DNA from: Paenibacillus tyrphae
GTDB taxonomy: Bacteria > Bacillota > Bacilli > Paenibacillales > NBRC-103111
DNA: 64,000 bases
Direction of reading: 5' to 3'
Assembly (NCBI RefSeq): GCF_024158745.1
Contig: NZ_JAMZAW010000001.1
Location: 434,001 to 498,000 of the forward strand
Below are positions 8,138-16,373 of the stretch, piece by piece (the stretch's first letter is position 1; every line of letters starts with the position of its first letter). A program made the position numbers and the translations under genes. The notes beneath the pieces are model-generated. The model ran no database searches, was not told the origin of the DNA, and saw nothing but the letters and a program-made list of their open reading frames with translations.

Positions 8138-9256
8138 TTACTTTAAATTTTCCGGGTTAAGCCCTTCCAGCTCCGGAATGACGAAGCGTCCGTCCTTGCG
8201 GATCAACCGGTCGTCAAAATAAATCTCGCCCCCGCCAAATTCCGGCCGTTGAATAAGCACCAGGTCCCAATGAACGGCGGAGCGGTTGCCGTTGTCCGCC
8301 TGCTCATACGCTTGGCCGGGCGTGAAATGAAGACTGCCATCGATTTTCTCGTCAAACAGCGTATCCTTCATCGGGTATAAAATATGCGGGTTGAACCCGA
8401 GGCTGAATTCCCCGATATACCGGGCGCCTTCGTCCGTGTCGAGAATTTTGTTCAGCCGGGCGGTATCGTTTGCGGTAGCCTCGACGATTTTGCCGTTCTC
8501 GAACCGGAAGGTGATGTTCTCGAACGTAACTCCGGAATTTTCGGAAACCGTATTATAGGCGATAACGCCGTTCACGGAATCGCGTACCGGAGCGGTATAC
8601 AGCTCGCCGTCCGGAATGTTGCGGCGGCCGCAGCATTTGACGGAGCCGATGCCTTGGATCGAGAAGGAAATATCCGTTTCCCCCGGCCCCACGATGCGCA
8701 CGCGGTCGGTCCGGTTCATCAGCTCCTGAAGCGGCGTCATCGCATCGGACATTTTAGCGTAATCCAGGTTACAGACGTCGAAGTAGAAATTTTCGAATTT
8801 TTCCGTGCTCATGCCGGCGAGCTGCGCCATCGACGCGTTCGGATAACGCAGCACGACCCAACGCGTATGCTTGATCCGCTGCTCCATGTGCACCTTTTGG
8901 CTGTAAATTTTTTTGTAAAGCTTCATCTTATCCTCTGGCACGTCGGACAGCTCGCTTACGTTTTCGCCGGCGCGAACCGCAACATAACAGTCCATATCCT
9001 TCATTCGCGACAGATGCATATCGGCCCAATGCTCCAGGAACTCGGGCGTCGCAGAACGAAGCACGGCCGCCGTAATCGCATAGTCCGTCAGCTCCACGTA
9101 AGGATGGCCGCCACGGGCATGCACCTCTTGTATGAGACATTTGACAATTTCCCGCTCGGAGCCGATCATCTCGATCAGAACCCTTTCGCCGGGCTGTACA
9201 TTCAAAGAATAACCTACAAGATTACGAGCCAGTTGTTCTAAACGGGGATCACGCAT
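8138..9256 (-). CDS. M29 family aminopeptidase (AmpS/PepS type)
   Basis: A 372-residue metal-dependent aminopeptidase. Features of the family are the N-terminal NVQPGERVLIEM and HARGGHPYVELTD blocks and, in the C-terminal catalytic half, the metal ligand-bearing SVNGVIAYNT, GEFSLGFNP, FTPGQAYEQADNGNRSAVHWDLVL and GGEIYFDD. Members (AmpS, PepS, aminopeptidase T) remove N-terminal residues from peptides in the cytoplasm. Start 9256 has AAAGGAG upstream; a longer in-frame ATG at 9277 contains that ribosome site. The TVP38-like gene ends 30 bases before it on the same strand, so the two probably share a transcript. Confidence 0.85.
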   Translation of the reverse strand: MRDPRLEQLARNLVGYSLNVQPGERVLIEMIGSEREIVKCLIQEVHARGGHPYVELTDYAITAAVLRSATPEFLEHWADMHLSRMKDMDCYVAVRAGENVSELSDVPEDKMKLYKKIYSQKVHMEQRIKHTRWVVLRYPNASMAQLAGMSTEKFENFYFDVCNLDYAKMSDAMTPLQELMNRTDRVRIVGPGETDISFSIQGIGSVKCCGRRNIPDGELYTAPVRDSVNGVIAYNTVSENSGVTFENITFRFENGKIVEATANDTARLNKILDTDEGARYIGEFSLGFNPHILYPMKDTLFDEKIDGSLHFTPGQAYEQADNGNRSAVHWDLVLIQRPEFGGGEIYFDDRLIRKDGRFVIPELEGLNPENLK

Positions 9257-9286
9257 CGAATCTTCTCCTTTTTCCATTTACCAATG

Positions 9287-9874
9287 TTAAAATTTGCTGC
9301 CGCTTTTGGTCCATTTGTTTTTGTAATAATTCCCGATGATCAACAGGACGAAAAACAAGGCTAATGCGGCAAAAAGTCTTCCTTTGTATCGGCCGAGATG
9401 GAGCAGGTCGTGCCCGATTACCGATTCAAGGAAAATCATCGGCGCTTTGCCGATCAACGTGCCGATCACAAAATCCCTTGGTTTGACCTTCATGACCGCA
9501 GCGCCCAGGTTGATGCCGAAGGAAGGTATCACCGGAATAATCCGGCTGGCTGCGATGTACCAAAGTCCGTGCCGCTCCAGTCTCCCGCTCCATTGCTCGA
9601 TGAAATCGTACTTCGCGAGCTTACCCTGTACCCATGCCCTTCCGTAATTTCTCGCCGTATAATACGCAATAAACGCTCCAAGGCAAGCAAACACATAGTT
9701 GACCAGAAACCCTCGCCACAACCCGAAAATCAAGACGTTAGCCCCGGCTACCAAGACAAAAGGCACAACGGGGAACAGCGTCTGCAGCACAGCGAGCAGC
9801 GCCCCCGCGACATGACCTATCCATCCGAGAGAACGGAGCGCTTCCGACAACTGGTGGACATTCCAATTGGCCAA
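9287..9874 (-). CDS. TVP38/TMEM64 (DedA-like) membrane protein
   Basis: A 195-residue inner membrane protein with about five hydrophobic segments. The family signature is visible: FPVVPFVLVAGANVLIFGLWRG near residue 35, then YYTARNYGR, RIIPVIPSFGINLGAAVMKV near 112-131 and IGKAPMIFLESVIG. DedA/VTT proteins are implicated in lipid flipping and envelope homeostasis; the Bacillus relatives are YtxB, YdjZ and YdjX. The substrate is not evident. It sits first in a two-gene unit with the M29 aminopeptidase. Confidence 0.8.
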   Translation of the reverse strand: MANWNVHQLSEALRSLGWIGHVAGALLAVLQTLFPVVPFVLVAGANVLIFGLWRGFLVNYVFACLGAFIAYYTARNYGRAWVQGKLAKYDFIEQWSGRLERHGLWYIAASRIIPVIPSFGINLGAAVMKVKPRDFVIGTLIGKAPMIFLESVIGHDLLHLGRYKGRLFAALALFFVLLIIGNYYKNKWTKSGSKF

Positions 9875-9995
9875 TGGTCAAGCCTCCCTTCGCATATCAT
9901 ATTGTACCAGAAATTGCTTCCGATCACGAACCTATTGGAGCGATAGCTTGCAATAAAAAAGCATATTTTCGTAAACCAGCCCCATATTCCTATGC

Positions 9996-10024
9996 TTGAC
10001 ACAACCATATCCATCTTATAAAAT
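9996..10024 (+). promoter_or_regulatory. Promoter of rpsD
   Basis: A consensus TTGACA (9996-10001) and TAAAAT (10019-10024) separated by 17 bases. A start near 10031 would give a leader of about 210 bases. Confidence 0.75.
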
Positions 10025-10030
10025 AAGAAG

Positions 10031-10241
10031 TCGAGAATAAGCATTGGAATTGCTGCTCTGACAGCCCGTGCTTATGGTGGAAGCTTGCGTCACCCTCTGT
10101 ATGATTTTGCTGCCGACAGGACCGCGGCTGGTTCTTCTTGTCGGGTGCGGATCGTTAAGAAACGCTTCAGGCAAAATCGGGCACACGCTTCACCCGTTTA
10201 TTAACTTAACCAAATTATTGATAAAAGGAGCTTCCCAACTT
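10031..10241 (+). promoter_or_regulatory. Structured rpsD leader, probable S4 autoregulatory element
   Basis: The long leader folds: ATAAGCA (10037-10043) with TGCTTAT (10069-10075), GATTTTGC (10103-10110) with GCAAAATC (10171-10178), and within that CCGACA (10113-10118) with TGTCGG (10139-10144) plus a GGACC/GGTTC helix. B. subtilis rpsD has a leader of similar length where S4 represses its own synthesis; the match here is by position and structure, not by aligned sequence. Confidence 0.6.
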
Positions 10242-10841
10242 ATGGCACGCTACACTGGTCCTAAATTTAAATTAAGCCGCCGCCTCGGCATTTCCTTGAG
10301 CGGTACTGGTAAAGAATTGAAACGTCCTTTCCCTCCGGGGCAGCATGGCCCGGGACAACGCAAGAAGATGTCCGGCTACGGCGTTCAATTGCAAGAAAAA
10401 CAAAAACTTCGCCACATGTACGGCTTGAACGAGAAGCAATTCCGCAACCTGTTCAACAAAGCTACCAAGCTGCAAGGGATCGCAGGCGAAAACTTCATGT
10501 TCCTGCTTGAAAGCCGTTTGGACAACCTCGTATACCGTCTGGGCTTCGCCAACTCCCGCGCCGGCGCGCGTCAATTGGTTTCCCACGGTCACATTACAGT
10601 TAACGGCAAGAAAGTCGACATCGCTTCCTACACGGTAAGCACTGGCGACGTGATCGGCCTTCGCGAGAAAAGCCGCAACCTGTCTTCCGTTAAAGAAGCT
10701 TTGGCAAACCGCAACTACCTGCCGGCTTACCTCGAATACAACGAAGGCGCATTGGAAGGCAAGTACGTTCGTTGGCCTGAGCGCTCCGAGCTCGCTCAAG
10801 AAATCGACGAAAAACAAATCGTCGAGTTCTACAGCCGCTAA
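10242..10841 (+). CDS. rpsD: 30S ribosomal protein S4
   Basis: A 199-residue S4 protein beginning [19 protein letters not shown], with the rRNA-binding S4 domain at about residues 90-155 ([20 protein letters not shown] and [13 protein letters not shown]) and the typical C-terminal [23 protein letters not shown]. It binds 16S rRNA early in small-subunit assembly. The start at 10242 is set by AAAGGAG and by homology; the open frame upstream to 10068 is leader RNA. It lacks the zinc-binding cysteines of the C+ form. As in B. subtilis it is monocistronic and converges on tyrS. Confidence 0.97.
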   Translation: MARYTGPKFKLSRRLGISLSGTGKELKRPFPPGQHGPGQRKKMSGYGVQLQEKQKLRHMYGLNEKQFRNLFNKATKLQGIAGENFMFLLESRLDNLVYRLGFANSRAGARQLVSHGHITVNGKKVDIASYTVSTGDVIGLREKSRNLSSVKEALANRNYLPAYLEYNEGALEGKYVRWPERSELAQEIDEKQIVEFYSR

Positions 10842-10857
10842 TTTTTAATCGTAGAAG

Positions 10858-10902
10858 AGCTGCTTTGCAAACAGGGAAACCTGCTGCGAAGCAGCTTTTT
10901 TT
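10858..10902 (+). terminator. rpsD terminator
   Basis: AGCTGCTTTGC pairs with GCGAAGCAGCT (with an inner CAGG/CCTG helix around GAAA), followed by seven T. Confidence 0.9.
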
Positions 10903-10937
10903 GCGCCGCGACTCTGCCCTCCCCTGCCGGAATACCG

Positions 10938-10989
10938 AAAAAAAGGATGCTTCCGCCGAAGTCGAGACAGACTTGCGGAGCATCCTTTT
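10938..10989 (-). terminator. tyrS terminator
   Basis: On the minus strand AAGGATGCTCCGC pairs with GCGGAAGCATCCTT around an 18-base loop and ends in seven T. Confidence 0.88.
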
Positions 10990-10998
10990 CTTATATGC

Positions 10999-12255
10999 TT
11001 ACCCTAACGTAATGCGGGCGAATTTGCGCTTGCCGACCTGCACGATTTCGCCGCCCTGCGGTGTGAGCTCGGCGTTCGGATCGTCGATTTTCTCCTCGTT
11101 GATCTTCACCGCGCCCTGCTGCACGCTCCGGCGCGCCTCGCTGCCCGAGCTTTGCAGACCAAGCGTGACGAGCAGCTTTACAATGCGGATTTTGCCGTCT
11201 TCCAGCGCCTCCTGCGGCAAGACTACTTCCTGGATATCCTCCGGCAGCGCGCGCTGCTGGAAGACGGTCACGAAGTGCTGCTGCGCTTCTTCCGCAGCCT
11301 GCTGTCCGTGATACATCCGGACGAAGGTGTAAGCGAGCCGCATCTTGGCATCCCGTGGATGAACGGTGCCGTTGCCGAGCCCGTCGCGAAGCTGCTGCAG
11401 CTCTTCGTTCGAAAGGTCGGTCGCCAGCTCGTAATATTTGAGCATCAGCTCGTCCGGCACGGACATCGCTTTACCGTAAATTTCATTCGGCTCCTCGTCG
11501 ATTCCGATATAGTTGCCGAGGCTCTTGCTCATCTTCTGTACGCCGTCCAGCCCTTCAAGCAGCGGGTTCATGATGGCCACCTGCGTATCGACGCCGTACT
11601 CCTTTTGCAGGGTGCGTCCCATCAGCAGATTGAACTTCTGGTCCGTTCCGCCCAGCTCAATATCGCTCTTCAGCGCCACCGAGTCGTAGCCCTGCATCAG
11701 CGGGTAGAAAAACTCATGGATATGAATCGGCTGGCCGCCGGCATAGCGCCTGGAAAAATCGTCCCGCTCCAGCATGCGCGCTACCGTCAGCTTGGCCGAC
11801 AGCTCAACGACATCGACGAACGTGAGCGGTCCGAGCCATTGGGAGTTGTAGAACAGCTGCGTTTTTTGCGGGTCCAATATTTTGTAAATTTGTTTCTGGT
11901 ACGTCTCCGCATTGCGCTTCACGTCTTCTTCCGTCAACTGCTTGCGCGTTTCGGATTTGCCTGTCGGGTCTCCGATCCGTCCGGTGAAATCGCCGATGAT
12001 GAGCTGTACCTGGTGGCCGAACTTTTGAAACTGGCGCAGCTTGTGCAGCACGACCGTATGGCCGACATGAATATCGGGAGCCGAAGGATCAAGTCCCAGT
12101 TTTACTTTGAGCGGAGTTCCCGTTGCGACGGAGTCGATGACCTTCTGCTTCAACTCATCCTCGGGTACGATCTCGACGACTCCGCGGCGAATCGTCTCCA
12201 GCTGACGGTTCACCTCCTGCTGCTGCTGCGGTGTCAGTTGCTCCCATTTTGCCAT
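10999..12255 (-). CDS. tyrS: Tyrosyl-tRNA synthetase, KMSKS (TyrZ-like) type
   Basis: A 418-residue class I aminoacyl-tRNA synthetase charging tRNA-Tyr. The HIGH motif is PDIHVGHTVVL near residue 60, the second signature is KMSKS near 240 (VQKMSKSLGNYIGI), and residues about 350-415 form an S4-like RNA-binding domain (GSEARRSVQQGAVKINEEKID). KMSKS instead of KFGKT, and the length, place it in the second bacterial TyrRS type represented by B. subtilis TyrZ rather than the B. subtilis TyrS type, although its position next to rpsD is that of tyrS. A T-box leader controls it. Start supported by CAGGAGGAACG upstream. Confidence 0.92.
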   Translation of the reverse strand: MAKWEQLTPQQQQEVNRQLETIRRGVVEIVPEDELKQKVIDSVATGTPLKVKLGLDPSAPDIHVGHTVVLHKLRQFQKFGHQVQLIIGDFTGRIGDPTGKSETRKQLTEEDVKRNAETYQKQIYKILDPQKTQLFYNSQWLGPLTFVDVVELSAKLTVARMLERDDFSRRYAGGQPIHIHEFFYPLMQGYDSVALKSDIELGGTDQKFNLLMGRTLQKEYGVDTQVAIMNPLLEGLDGVQKMSKSLGNYIGIDEEPNEIYGKAMSVPDELMLKYYELATDLSNEELQQLRDGLGNGTVHPRDAKMRLAYTFVRMYHGQQAAEEAQQHFVTVFQQRALPEDIQEVVLPQEALEDGKIRIVKLLVTLGLQSSGSEARRSVQQGAVKINEEKIDDPNAELTPQGGEIVQVGKRKFARITLG

Positions 12256-12293
12256 TGCTCGTTCCTCCTGCTTGGTCTCTAAATTTGCAATAA

Positions 12294-12632
12294 AAATAAA
12301 AAAAAGCCTCTCATCCCAAGGGACGAGAAGGCTTTGCTCGCGGTACCACCCTAATTAAAGCCCGGCCAACGAAACGGTATCTATAGAAGAAACCATAGTT
12401 CCTACACCGAAAATCGTTGCCTAAGCTTTCACTTCATCGGATAACGGGCTGCTGCCCGATCGGAAGCTACTGACGGACGGCTGTGACATGCCGTTCCGCG
12501 GTTCCCTTCCGCTGCTCCGGACGGTAATTCGGTCTAAGGTCGGCTGCCGGTTTGCACCATCCACCGGCTCTCTGCAAGCTTAGTTCCTTATCCTACTAAG
12601 TCCATCACTGCATTTCAGCGGTATACAATTAT
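12294..12632 (-). promoter_or_regulatory. T-box riboswitch leader of tyrS
   Basis: The minus strand carries the T-box core AGGGTGGTACCGCG (12339-12352) that pairs with the tRNA acceptor end, followed by a terminator hairpin (AGCCTTCTCGTCCC with GGGATGAGAGGCT) and a long T-tract (12294-12333). Upstream, GGAC near the 5' end and GTCC after GAATTACC close a Stem I; a UAC in TTACC is the likely tyrosine specifier. Uncharged tRNA-Tyr would favour the antiterminator. The specifier assignment is by eye. Confidence 0.93.
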
Positions 12633-12637
12633 CCCTA

Positions 12638-12667
12638 GTTATATCACAAGGCCAAAACGATTGTCAA
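12638..12667 (-). promoter_or_regulatory. Promoter of the tyrS T-box transcript
   Basis: On the minus strand TTGACA (12662-12667) and TATAAC (12638-12643) are 18 bases apart, just before the T-box leader. Confidence 0.7.
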
Positions 12668-12757
12668 ACCCCCGGGTTCGAAGCGGCAAAATCAGGCCGA
12701 AATTAGCAAATCGCTATAGAGAACAAATTTGCGGCGGTGTGTAGCGGAGCTCTTTTA

Positions 12758-12766
12758 TGCTATAAT
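12758..12766 (+). promoter_or_regulatory. Extended -10 promoter of the PBP gene
   Basis: TGCTATAAT is a perfect extended -10 element about 40 bases before the start at 12806. No good -35 box lies upstream, as expected for an extended -10 promoter. Confidence 0.6.
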
Positions 12767-12805
12767 GTTTAAGGAATGTTTTCCAATCAGGAGGAACTCG
12801 CTTTC

Positions 12806-15800
12806 ATGGAGAAAGAGACAACAAAAAAAAGGCCGAGATATCAAGTCATCTTGCTTAGAACTGGCAAATATACTCTACATACGATCAAGTGGCTTTTTAT
12901 CGCCGGTTTGTTTGCGGGGTTGCTGGGGGCCGGCGCCGCTTTCGGTTATGTCAGCGCACTAATTAAAGATGATCCGATTCGGAGCAAGGAAACGATGATG
13001 GCGCAAATGCAGGACGATGCCTTAACCGGATTCGTGTATTTCCGCGACGATACGGTAGTCGGCCAGCTTCGTACCGAGGAAGACCGGCGGATGGCAGGCT
13101 TGAAGGATATCCCCAAGCCGGTGCTGGACGCCGTATTGGCGATCGAGGACAACGATTTTTATCAGCATCACGGCGTGGACATCAAAGGAACGCTCCGTGC
13201 AGTGATCCAAAAGCTGCTGAATGAAGACGTTCAGACCGGCGGCAGCACGATTACGCAGCAGGTCGCCAGACGCGTCTTCCTGACGCTGGATAAAGCCGAC
13301 AGTCGCAAAGCCAAAGAAATTTTGCTCGCCATGCGTATGGAGCGCCTGATGTCGAAGGATGAGATTCTGCTAGCCTATTTAAACAAAATTCCTTATGGCA
13401 ACGGCTCGTCCGGCTATAACCTATACGGCATTAAAGCCGCCGCCAAAGGGATATTCAACATTGACGATCTCAGCAAGTTGAATATCGCGCAAGCCGCTTA
13501 CCTGGCCGGTGTGCCTCAGCAGCCGAGCAACTTCTCGGCCTTCACCAGCAAAGGCGAGGTCGACGGCGCCGCTTTCAAGCGTGCGGTTCAGCGTCAGCAG
13601 CTTGTGCTGAAGCGGATGCTGGAGGAAGGAAAAATCAACGAGCAGCAGTATCAAGAGGCGCTGCAGTTTGACTTGAAAGGCTCACTTGCCGAGCGTGTCA
13701 AAAAAGCGTACTCCACCTACCCTTTCCTGATGATCGAGGTGGAGAAAGAAGCGGCCAAGGCGCTGCTGTCGGTCCAACAGCCGAAGCTGGACCCGCAAGC
13801 CAATCCGGAGACGTACAGTGAGGCGCTGAAAAGCGTACAAGCCCAATTGTCCCGAGGCGGCTATCACGTGTATACGACGATCGACAAAGACATCTACGAG
13901 TCGATGCGCGACATCGCGAAGGATGGTAATAACTTTACTCCTGACGATAAAGTCAAAGGAACCGAGCAAATCGGCGCCGTTATGATGGACAGCAAGTCCG
14001 GAGCCATTCTCGGCATGATGGAAGGCCGCGACTTTTTCAAGGAGCAGTTGAATCACGCGACACAAGCGCTCCGCCAGCCCGGATCGACCATGAAGCCGAT
14101 TGCCGCTTATTTGCCGGCCATGGAGAAGGGCGCCATTCAACCGGCTTCGGTCATCGACGATGTCCCGATCATTCTCAAGGACGGCAGCAGAGGCTTTCAC
14201 ATCCCGGAAAACTGGGACGACGGCTACCACGGACTCGTCACGGCCAGACGGGCGTTAAACCAGTCGTACAACATTCCGGCGATCAAATTGTTCGTCGATG
14301 TCGTCGGCATTAAAGAAGCCTGGGAATTTGCCAAAAAGATGGGGATCGTCTCCATTACCAAGGACGATTATCAAGCACAGACGGGCGTTATCGGCGGTTT
14401 GAAATACGGAGTAACGGTCAAAGAGCTGACCAATGCCTATGCGACGATCGGCAACAAGGGCGAGTTCAACGAAGCGTTCATGATCCGAAAAATTACTGAT
14501 TCCAACGGAAAAGTCGTCTACGAGCATCAGCTGACGCCGACAACCGCTTTTTCCGAACAGACGGCTTATCTGATGACCGATATGATGCGCACCGTCATTA
14601 CGTCCGGTACAGCAACCGATCTGATGAAAAATTTCAAGCACTACGGCAAAATGCCGATCGTCGGCAAAACCGGCTCGACCCAGGACGATGCCGATGCTTG
14701 GTTTATGGGCTATACGCCGGACATTACGCTTGGCGTCTGGGTTGGATATGACCAGCCAATTCATAAGCTGAGCAAGAAAACCGGCGGAACGAACCGGGCC
14801 AAAAATATTTTTGCACTTGTTCTAGATGACGCGATTAACAAAAAACCGGAGCTGTTCCCGACAAAAGAGTTCAAACGGCCGGAAAATATCGTCGAGGCGA
14901 CCGTCTCAAGCCTTTCCGGGAAGCTGCCGAGCGAAGCGACTTCGAAGGCGGGCAAGCTCGTCACGGACGTATTCAATAAAAAATTCGTTCCGACCGAAGA
15001 AGACAACGTCATGGTAAGCTTGCCGATTATTACGTATAACGGAATCAATTATATCGCACAAGACGGAACGCCAAGCGAATTTGTTCAGCAGAAGAGCGTG
15101 ATCAAACGGGAAAAACCGCTCGGAACTTTGTTTAAAGAACTGGCGAACGCCATGGAAAGAGTCAAAGCGGACCGCCGCCGCAGCCTGGATTTTTACCGTC
15201 CCAAAGATTATCAGGACGATGCGCCTGCCGAGACCGATCCGCGGACGGACGACGGAAATCCGCCGGCAGCACCAACGACGGTCGTCGCGACCCATGCAGG
15301 CGACACAAGCGTCATCACGTTCCAAGCGAGCTCAAGCGCCGATACCGTCGGCTACCGGTTGTACCGTTCCGTGAATCACGGACCGTACCAACGGGTAAGC
15401 AAAGTCGTGATCGCCGGCGACGAGGCGAAGTTTACGGATTCCGTCAACGGAGGAAACCTGTACGGTTATTACGTGACCGCTGTCGATGTCGCCGGTAACG
15501 AATCCGTACCAAGCAAAGCGGCTTACACGGACGGGACGTCCGTCGATCTATCGTCGCTCCCCCCGGATGGAGGTCAGAAGACCGCTCCGGAGAGCAAACC
15601 GAGCGATGGAAAAAATAACGAAGGTACAGGCGGTTCGGAAACGGGCACCAGTTCTGAACCGAATAAGGAGCATAACGCCGGCAGCGGAACTACCGGCAAG
15701 GAAGATCAGACGCCCGTCAAGACGCCTCCGGCTGCGCCTACCGGCTTGTCGGCCAAGTCCACCGGCGGAGGCGTCGAGCTGAACTGGAAGGACAATGCCA

Positions 15801-15994
15801 GCAAAGAAAAGGTTAAGGAATATACGGTATACTATAGCGAAAAAGAAAACGGCAAGTTCGAAAAAATCGGCACGGTAGCAAATGCAACACAATTCAAATA
15901 CTATGCCGTCTCCTATGACGGCTATTACAAAGTATCCGCCACAAATGAATTCGGCGAATCCAAGCCTTCGGCGGCGGTGAAGTTTAAGAAATAG
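12806..15994 (+). CDS. Class A penicillin-binding protein 1A with C-terminal fibronectin-like domains
   Basis: A 1062-residue bifunctional peptidoglycan synthase. Residues 1-27 are cytoplasmic and 28-52 form the membrane anchor. The GT51 glycosyltransferase domain includes AIEDNDFYQHHGVD (catalytic Glu114) and GGSTITQQVARRVFL. The transpeptidase domain has SxxK in RQPGSTMKPIAAY, SYN in NQSYNIPAI and KTG in VGKTGSTQDDADAW. After it come a fibronectin-like domain (about 835-910), a Pro/Gly/Ser/Glu-rich linker and a second fibronectin type III-like domain to the end (APTGLSAKSTGGGVELNW). Start 12806 follows GGAGGAA; an in-frame ATG at 12776 precedes that site. Monocistronic; its terminator is split by a repeat element. 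Confidence 0.92.
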   Translation: MEKETTKKRPRYQVILLRTGKYTLHTIKWLFIAGLFAGLLGAGAAFGYVSALIKDDPIRSKETMMAQMQDDALTGFVYFRDDTVVGQLRTEEDRRMAGLKDIPKPVLDAVLAIEDNDFYQHHGVDIKGTLRAVIQKLLNEDVQTGGSTITQQVARRVFLTLDKADSRKAKEILLAMRMERLMSKDEILLAYLNKIPYGNGSSGYNLYGIKAAAKGIFNIDDLSKLNIAQAAYLAGVPQQPSNFSAFTSKGEVDGAAFKRAVQRQQLVLKRMLEEGKINEQQYQEALQFDLKGSLAERVKKAYSTYPFLMIEVEKEAAKALLSVQQPKLDPQANPETYSEALKSVQAQLSRGGYHVYTTIDKDIYESMRDIAKDGNNFTPDDKVKGTEQIGAVMMDSKSGAILGMMEGRDFFKEQLNHATQALRQPGSTMKPIAAYLPAMEKGAIQPASVIDDVPIILKDGSRGFHIPENWDDGYHGLVTARRALNQSYNIPAIKLFVDVVGIKEAWEFAKKMGIVSITKDDYQAQTGVIGGLKYGVTVKELTNAYATIGNKGEFNEAFMIRKITDSNGKVVYEHQLTPTTAFSEQTAYLMTDMMRTVITSGTATDLMKNFKHYGKMPIVGKTGSTQDDADAWFMGYTPDITLGVWVGYDQPIHKLSKKTGGTNRAKNIFALVLDDAINKKPELFPTKEFKRPENIVEATVSSLSGKLPSEATSKAGKLVTDVFNKKFVPTEEDNVMVSLPIITYNGINYIAQDGTPSEFVQQKSVIKREKPLGTLFKELANAMERVKADRRRSLDFYRPKDYQDDAPAETDPRTDDGNPPAAPTTVVATHAGDTSVITFQASSSADTVGYRLYRSVNHGPYQRVSKVVIAGDEAKFTDSVNGGNLYGYYVTAVDVAGNESVPSKAAYTDGTSVDLSSLPPDGGQKTAPESKPSDGKNNEGTGGSETGTSSEPNKEHNAGSGTTGKEDQTPVKTPPAAPTGLSAKSTGGGVELNWKDNASKEKVKEYTVYYSEKENGKFEKIGTVANATQFKYYAVSYDGYYKVSATNEFGESKPSAAVKFKK

Positions 15995-16008
15995 CAGCAG
16001 TGAAAAAA

Positions 16009-16037
16009 GGGATACGGACCGCTACGATTCGTATCCC
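16009..16037 (+). terminator. First copy of the PBP-gene terminator hairpin
   Basis: GGGATACG pairs with CGTATCCC. It keeps the A-tract on its 5' side but is followed by AAAGC instead of T residues, so on the plus strand it lacks a T-tract. Confidence 0.7.
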
Positions 16038-16042
16038 AAAGC

Positions 16043-16238
16043 TTGTTGAAAAACCCGCTTCGCGTAGAAAACTCTCTGCATACGACGGTGGGGTATGTCC
16101 CTCCAGCCGCTCTTGAAACCCGTGAACTTGATTAGAATTAGCGGTATTTTCACGGGTTTCAAAGGCGGACGTAAACTCTTACGGGACATCCCCCACCTCT
16201 ATTTGTCTGAGATTTTCTAAATCTAGGGTTTCTCAACA
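16043..16238. repeat. Palindromic repeat element, copy 1, between two terminator hairpins
   Basis: About 196 bases starting TTGTTGAAAAA and ending TTTCTCAACA. GGTGGGG (16087-16093) faces CCCCACC at about 16191-16197 and the adjoining GTCCC faces GGGAC. Inside, TTGAAACCCGTGAA (16113-16126) pairs perfectly with TTCACGGGTTTCAA (16149-16162). Shared blocks with the other copies are CCTCCAGCCGCT (16100-16111) and CAAAGGCGGACG (16160-16171). No open reading frame of interest is inside. Confidence 0.7.
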
Positions 16239-16244
16239 CTCTGA

Positions 16245-16282
16245 GGGATACAACCACTTGCTCGGTTCGTATCCCTTTTTTT
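16245..16282 (+). terminator. Second copy of the PBP-gene terminator hairpin, with T-tract
   Basis: GGGATAC and an AACC/GGTT helix close a hairpin ending GTATCCC followed by seven T. This copy kept the 3' T-tract that the copy at 16009 lacks. Confidence 0.85.
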
Positions 16283-16286
16283 GATA

Positions 16287-16334
16287 ATAAAAAGGGAGGA
16301 TTTCCGCTACTTGAAGCAGCGGAAATCCTCCCTT
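16287..16334 (-). terminator. acsA terminator
   Basis: A perfect 17-base stem: AAGGGAGGATTTCCGCT with AGCGGAAATCCTCCCTT around a 9-base loop, followed on the minus strand by a T-rich tract. Confidence 0.9.
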
Positions 16335-16373
16335 GATTAATGAACAATATAAAGCCAATACCGGACAAGCTTC

